In this document: piece after piece, positions 61,708 through 64,000 of the stretch
How positions within the stretch are numbered: position 1 is the first letter of the stretch
Layout: every line of letters starts with the position of its first letter
NCBI GenBank assembly: GCA_947478725.1
Contig: CANJWZ010000019.1
Span: forward strand, 1-64,000
From: Comamonadaceae bacterium
GTDB lineage: Bacteria > Pseudomonadota > Gammaproteobacteria > Burkholderiales > Burkholderiaceae_C
Length of the DNA stretch: 64,000 bases
Direction: 5' to 3'
Made by a program: the position numbers and the translations under genes
Notes under the pieces: model-generated
Seen by the model: the letters and a program-made list of their open reading frames with translations, nothing else
The model's database searches: none
What the model was told of the DNA's origin: nothing

Positions 61708-62739
61708 TCATTCAAAAACAGTCGTCGAAAAACATTCATCCAACTCTTCTAGATTGCGTGGTCTGCAAGCGGAGTCGGTGAGATTCAGTGCTTTGAGACT
61801 GGCTTGAAGCCATGTGGCATCCAGATTTTGTCCAATGCAAACGATTCTGCCGCGCGAATCAGCGTCGGGCCACGCTTTCAAGTAGGAGGGAGAGTGAAAA
61901 ACTTTACCAACGCCTTGAATCAGCACAAAGGGTTTGACATCGTTGACTTTTAGCAAGCCCTTGCATCTGAGGAGTTGATGGCCAAACTTCAGAGTGATCA
62001 AGTGCCACCATGCGGCAATGCCGACCCAAGTGGGACGAATGTCGGTGTAGACGCTCCAACTGCCAATGTCGGCACCATGTGAGGGCCCTGCCAGTTGATT
62101 GTTCAAAGGCTGAGGCAACAACTTGAAAGTGTTGTTGCTCAGATCAGTTGTAAAGATAGACGCTGCAGCTTGTCCGGCGACCGACTCGGTGATTCGTGCA
62201 TATGGATTGAGCCGAAGCAACTGCTGCTTCAGCGCCATCAAGGCCTGGGGCTGGGTCATATCGGTTTTGGTGATGACCAAATGCTCTGCCACGCCGGCCT
62301 GTTTACGGGACTCAAGATGCGCCTCCAGCTGTTGTAGCCCCTGGACAGCATCCACCGTGGCGATGACTTGCCCAAGTCGAAAGTGCTGCATGAGGGACTT
62401 GTCACCCAGCAACGCATGCATGACGGGCAGCGGGTCGGCCAAGCCTGTGGTCTCAATGACGACGCGCTTCAAGGCGGGACGACCCAGACGGTGGGTGAGG
62501 TCTTTGATTTCTAACAGTGTTTCGCGCAGCGAGTGCGTCACGGTGCAGCACAGGCAACCGTTGTCTAGTAAGTAGACATCTTCAGAAAGCTCTTTGTATT
62601 GAAGTTGATCCAGGCCAATGGCCCCAAATTCATTGACGATGACAGCCGTGTCTTGCCCTGCTTCGAGTCGAAGAAATGCGTTCAATAGAGTGGTTTTGCC
62701 ACTTCCTAAAAACCCGGTGAGCAGATCAAAAGCAATCAT
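61708..62739 (-). CDS. CobW/COG0523 GTP-dependent metallochaperone
   Basis: A 343-residue P-loop GTPase. Walker A GFLGSGKTT at residue 9, NEFG, the metal-binding CLCC at about residue 58, ETTGLADP and TKTD for guanine. The C-terminal CobW domain is present. COG0523 proteins insert or supply metal ions, often zinc. First gene of the operon and followed directly by a metal-dependent amidohydrolase, so it may metallate that enzyme. Confidence 0.88.
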   Translation of the reverse strand: MIAFDLLTGFLGSGKTTLLNAFLRLEAGQDTAVIVNEFGAIGLDQLQYKELSEDVYLLDNGCLCCTVTHSLRETLLEIKDLTHRLGRPALKRVVIETTGLADPLPVMHALLGDKSLMQHFRLGQVIATVDAVQGLQQLEAHLESRKQAGVAEHLVITKTDMTQPQALMALKQQLLRLNPYARITESVAGQAAASIFTTDLSNNTFKLLPQPLNNQLAGPSHGADIGSWSVYTDIRPTWVGIAAWWHLITLKFGHQLLRCKGLLKVNDVKPFVLIQGVGKVFHSPSYLKAWPDADSRGRIVCIGQNLDATWLQASLKALNLTDSACRPRNLEELDECFSTTVFE

Positions 62740-62804
62740 TCTTGAGAGTTGGATGCATTTAAGTTTGAACTTGTGTTGCTTTCATTAAAACACAATTTTA
62801 CGCT

Positions 62805-62850
62805 AGGCGATATCTTATTTCGCCTGATAAACGTATCATGCGCCTGACAA
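62805..62850. promoter_or_regulatory. Probable IclR operator region
   Basis: In the 135-bp divergent spacer, arms AGGCGA (62805-62810) and TCGCCT (62820-62825) form an inverted repeat. The decamer CGCCTGATAA (62821-62830) recurs as CGCCTGACAA (62841-62850), 20 bp apart, i.e. two helical turns. Either is a likely IclR site controlling the cobW-amidohydrolase operon and iclR. Confidence 0.5.
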
Positions 62851-62874
62851 TATGGGTCAAAACGAGACAAAAGC

Positions 62875-63729
62875 ATGCCAATCAAACCCTTGAAGCTTCC
62901 CTCAGGTAACCTGAAAACAAGCCCGGCCAAGGCAGAAGCGCGCAAGACCAACTCGGTAGAGGCGGTCAAAGTGGCGATGCGTTTGCTCAATGAGATGGCC
63001 TTGGCCAGGCGCGCCATGCGCATCACTGAGCTGGCCGATTTGATGGGCGAAACCAAACCCCGGATTCACCGCCACCTGGCCACCCTCAAGGAGATGGGCA
63101 TGGTGGAGCAGGAGCATTCCACAGAGCGTTATCGACTGGGCTGGCGTTTGTTTCAGCTGGGCGAAGCGGCAGGGGCGCAATTTGATTTGCGTTACCGGGC
63201 CGAACCTTATCTGGTCAAGTTGCGCGATGAACTGAGGCAGACGGCCGTGCTGGCCATTCCCATCAATGGGCAGCCCATGGTGATTGCCACCTCCGACAAC
63301 ATCTATGCCCGTATTTGCATCTCGGTCAAGCCTGGCAACCGGCCCTTGACCCATTGTTCTGCCTTTGGACGCCTGATGTTGGCTTATGCGCCCGAACAGG
63401 CTCAAAGTGCCATGCTGGCCGAATCTTTGGTAGCAGAAACCGATCAATCGGTGGTGGACCCGCAAACCGTGTTGGACCGGTTACCCCTCATTCGCGAGCG
63501 TTTTTATGATTACGCTGCAGGTGAAATGCTGTTGGGCATCAACACCATTGCGGTGCCGATTTTCAGGGACGACGATGTCTTGGCGGGCGCCATTGGCATC
63601 GTAGGCTCGATTCAAGAAATTCCAGACCCACCGCCTGCAGTGCAAATTGATTTGTTGCGCCAGTACGCCGATGAGTTGTCTGTGCAACTGAAAAGCAATG
63701 CGTATGGCCGCATTCGACCGGCCAAATGA
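62875..63729 (+). CDS. IclR-family transcriptional regulator
   Basis: A 284-residue regulator. The winged HTH lies at about residues 30-90 (MRITELADLMGETKPRIHRHL, LKEMGMVEQE), and the effector GAF-like domain contains LTHCSAFGRLMLAYAP and NTIAVPIFRDDDVLAGAIGIVG. The N-terminus has an extra basic segment of about 25 residues. Divergent from the cobW-type gene, and probably its regulator. Confidence 0.92.
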   Translation: MPIKPLKLPSGNLKTSPAKAEARKTNSVEAVKVAMRLLNEMALARRAMRITELADLMGETKPRIHRHLATLKEMGMVEQEHSTERYRLGWRLFQLGEAAGAQFDLRYRAEPYLVKLRDELRQTAVLAIPINGQPMVIATSDNIYARICISVKPGNRPLTHCSAFGRLMLAYAPEQAQSAMLAESLVAETDQSVVDPQTVLDRLPLIRERFYDYAAGEMLLGINTIAVPIFRDDDVLAGAIGIVGSIQEIPDPPPAVQIDLLRQYADELSVQLKSNAYGRIRPAK

Positions 63730-63746
63730 CAGGTCGGTCAATGCAA

Positions 63747-63785
63747 GATCATGACTTTTGTCGTGATCTGCCGCGTGGCTAGAAT
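63747..63785 (+). promoter_or_regulatory. Putative bchC promoter with overlapping inverted repeat
   Basis: TTGTCG (63758-63763) and TAGAAT (63780-63785), 16 bp apart, precede bchC. Arms GATCATGAC (63747-63755) and GTCGTGATC (63760-63768), one mismatch, flank TTTT and cover the -35. It may be an operator, or the iclR terminator. It does not match the TGT-N12-ACA PpsR/CrtJ site. Confidence 0.45.
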
Positions 63786-63817
63786 CGCGCTTTCATTAGC
63801 CCCGCAGGAGAACCTCC

Positions 63818-64000
63818 ATGACCCACGCCAGCGCCATCGTCTTCGATGCTCCGAGCACCCTGTCGGTGAAGACTTTGGAACTCAAGCCCTTCGAGACCGA
63901 CGACCTGGAAGTTGAGGTCAGCGCCAGCGGCATCAGCACGGGCACAGAGCGGCTGCTGTGGGACGGCACGATGCCGCCCTTTCCTGGCCTGGGTTACCCG
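63818..64000 (+). CDS. bchC: BchC, bacteriochlorophyllide a dehydrogenase, 3' part outside window
   Basis: The first 61 residues are visible. AIVFDAPSTLSVKTLEL is followed by ASGISTGTERLLWDG and MPPFPGLGYP, the distinctive N-terminus of BchC, a zinc-free MDR-type oxidoreductase that converts the 3-hydroxyethyl to the 3-acetyl group of bacteriochlorophyllide a. AGGAG lies 7 bp before the ATG. In purple bacteria bchC opens the bchCXYZ-puf superoperon, so a photosynthesis cluster probably continues to the right. Confidence 0.88.
   Translation, partial: MTHASAIVFDAPSTLSVKTLELKPFETDDLEVEVSASGISTGTERLLWDGTMPPFPGLGYP

Overview
This window reads as chromosome of a Burkholderiales betaproteobacterium, most likely a Comamonadaceae of the Rhodoferax/Limnohabitans/Polaromonas kind. 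The grounds are the Bug (TctC-type) binding proteins, a DUF1840 protein, dense ATGA-coupled CoA-catabolic operons, and a GC-rich interspersed hairpin (730-774) of a sort I associate with that family. The last 183 bases are the 5' end of bchC, a bacteriochlorophyll gene, so the strain is probably able to photosynthesise and a photosynthesis cluster probably begins at the right edge. No rRNA, tRNA, CRISPR array, insertion sequence or prophage was recognised.

Layout. (1) 1-5882: tail of a Liv-type ABC transporter (livF), a PaaK-like CoA ligase, two Bug binding proteins flanking a small unknown protein, a DUF1840 protein and a 2OG-Fe dioxygenase. (2) 5988-12999: a MarR-controlled operon for aerobic 2-aminobenzoate (anthranilate) degradation through CoA thioesters: monooxygenase/reductase, hydratase, acyl-CoA dehydrogenase, ligase and a RidA deaminase. 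(3) 13273-15339: an orphan sensor histidine kinase. (4) 15535-20398: a LacI regulator divergent from a LeuCD-like dehydratase, a beta-keto acid cleavage enzyme (BKACE) and a Bug protein, with a readable promoter and operator. (5) 20750-41908: a divergent locus with an isovaleryl/citronellyl-CoA-dehydrogenase-like enzyme and a hydratase on the minus strand, and an operon of about 19 kb on the plus strand: LivFG, FadD15-type ligase, LivHMK, SDR, hydratase, AtuA, TetR, split biotin-dependent carboxylase, CaiC-like ligase, nitronate-monooxygenase-like flavoprotein, DsbA-like isomerase and another hydratase. (6) 41995-57231: an operon of about 15 kb on the minus strand: SCPx-type thiolase, HadAB-like hydratase pair, SDR, acyl-CoA dehydrogenase, alpha-methylacyl-CoA racemase, LivG, FadD15-type ligase, LivHMKF, enoyl-CoA hydratase and CoA ligase. 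A HigBA-type toxin-antitoxin cassette has entered at the 3' end of the hydratase gene and is bounded by a 176-bp direct repeat. A divergent AraC regulator follows. (7) 58491-63729: a PEP-mutase/isocitrate-lyase-family lyase, a flavin-reductase remnant, a cysteine amidohydrolase, a hydantoinase-like amidohydrolase, a CobW-type metallochaperone and a divergent IclR regulator. (8) 63818-64000: bchC, cut by the window edge.

How it works together. The window is a catabolic region for carboxylic acids handled as CoA thioesters. Two operons each pair a complete Liv-type importer with a FadD15-type ligase encoded among the transporter genes, which suggests uptake followed at once by CoA activation. 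Region 5 has the gene set expected for removing a beta-methyl branch by carboxylation, as in acyclic terpene degradation. Region 6 has the gene set mammalian peroxisomes use for alpha-methyl-branched acids: racemase, dehydrogenase, R-specific hydratase plus SDR, SCPx thiolase. Together they could strip methyl-branched (isoprenoid or sterol side-chain-like) acids. That substrate assignment is inference; the enzyme families are read from motifs.
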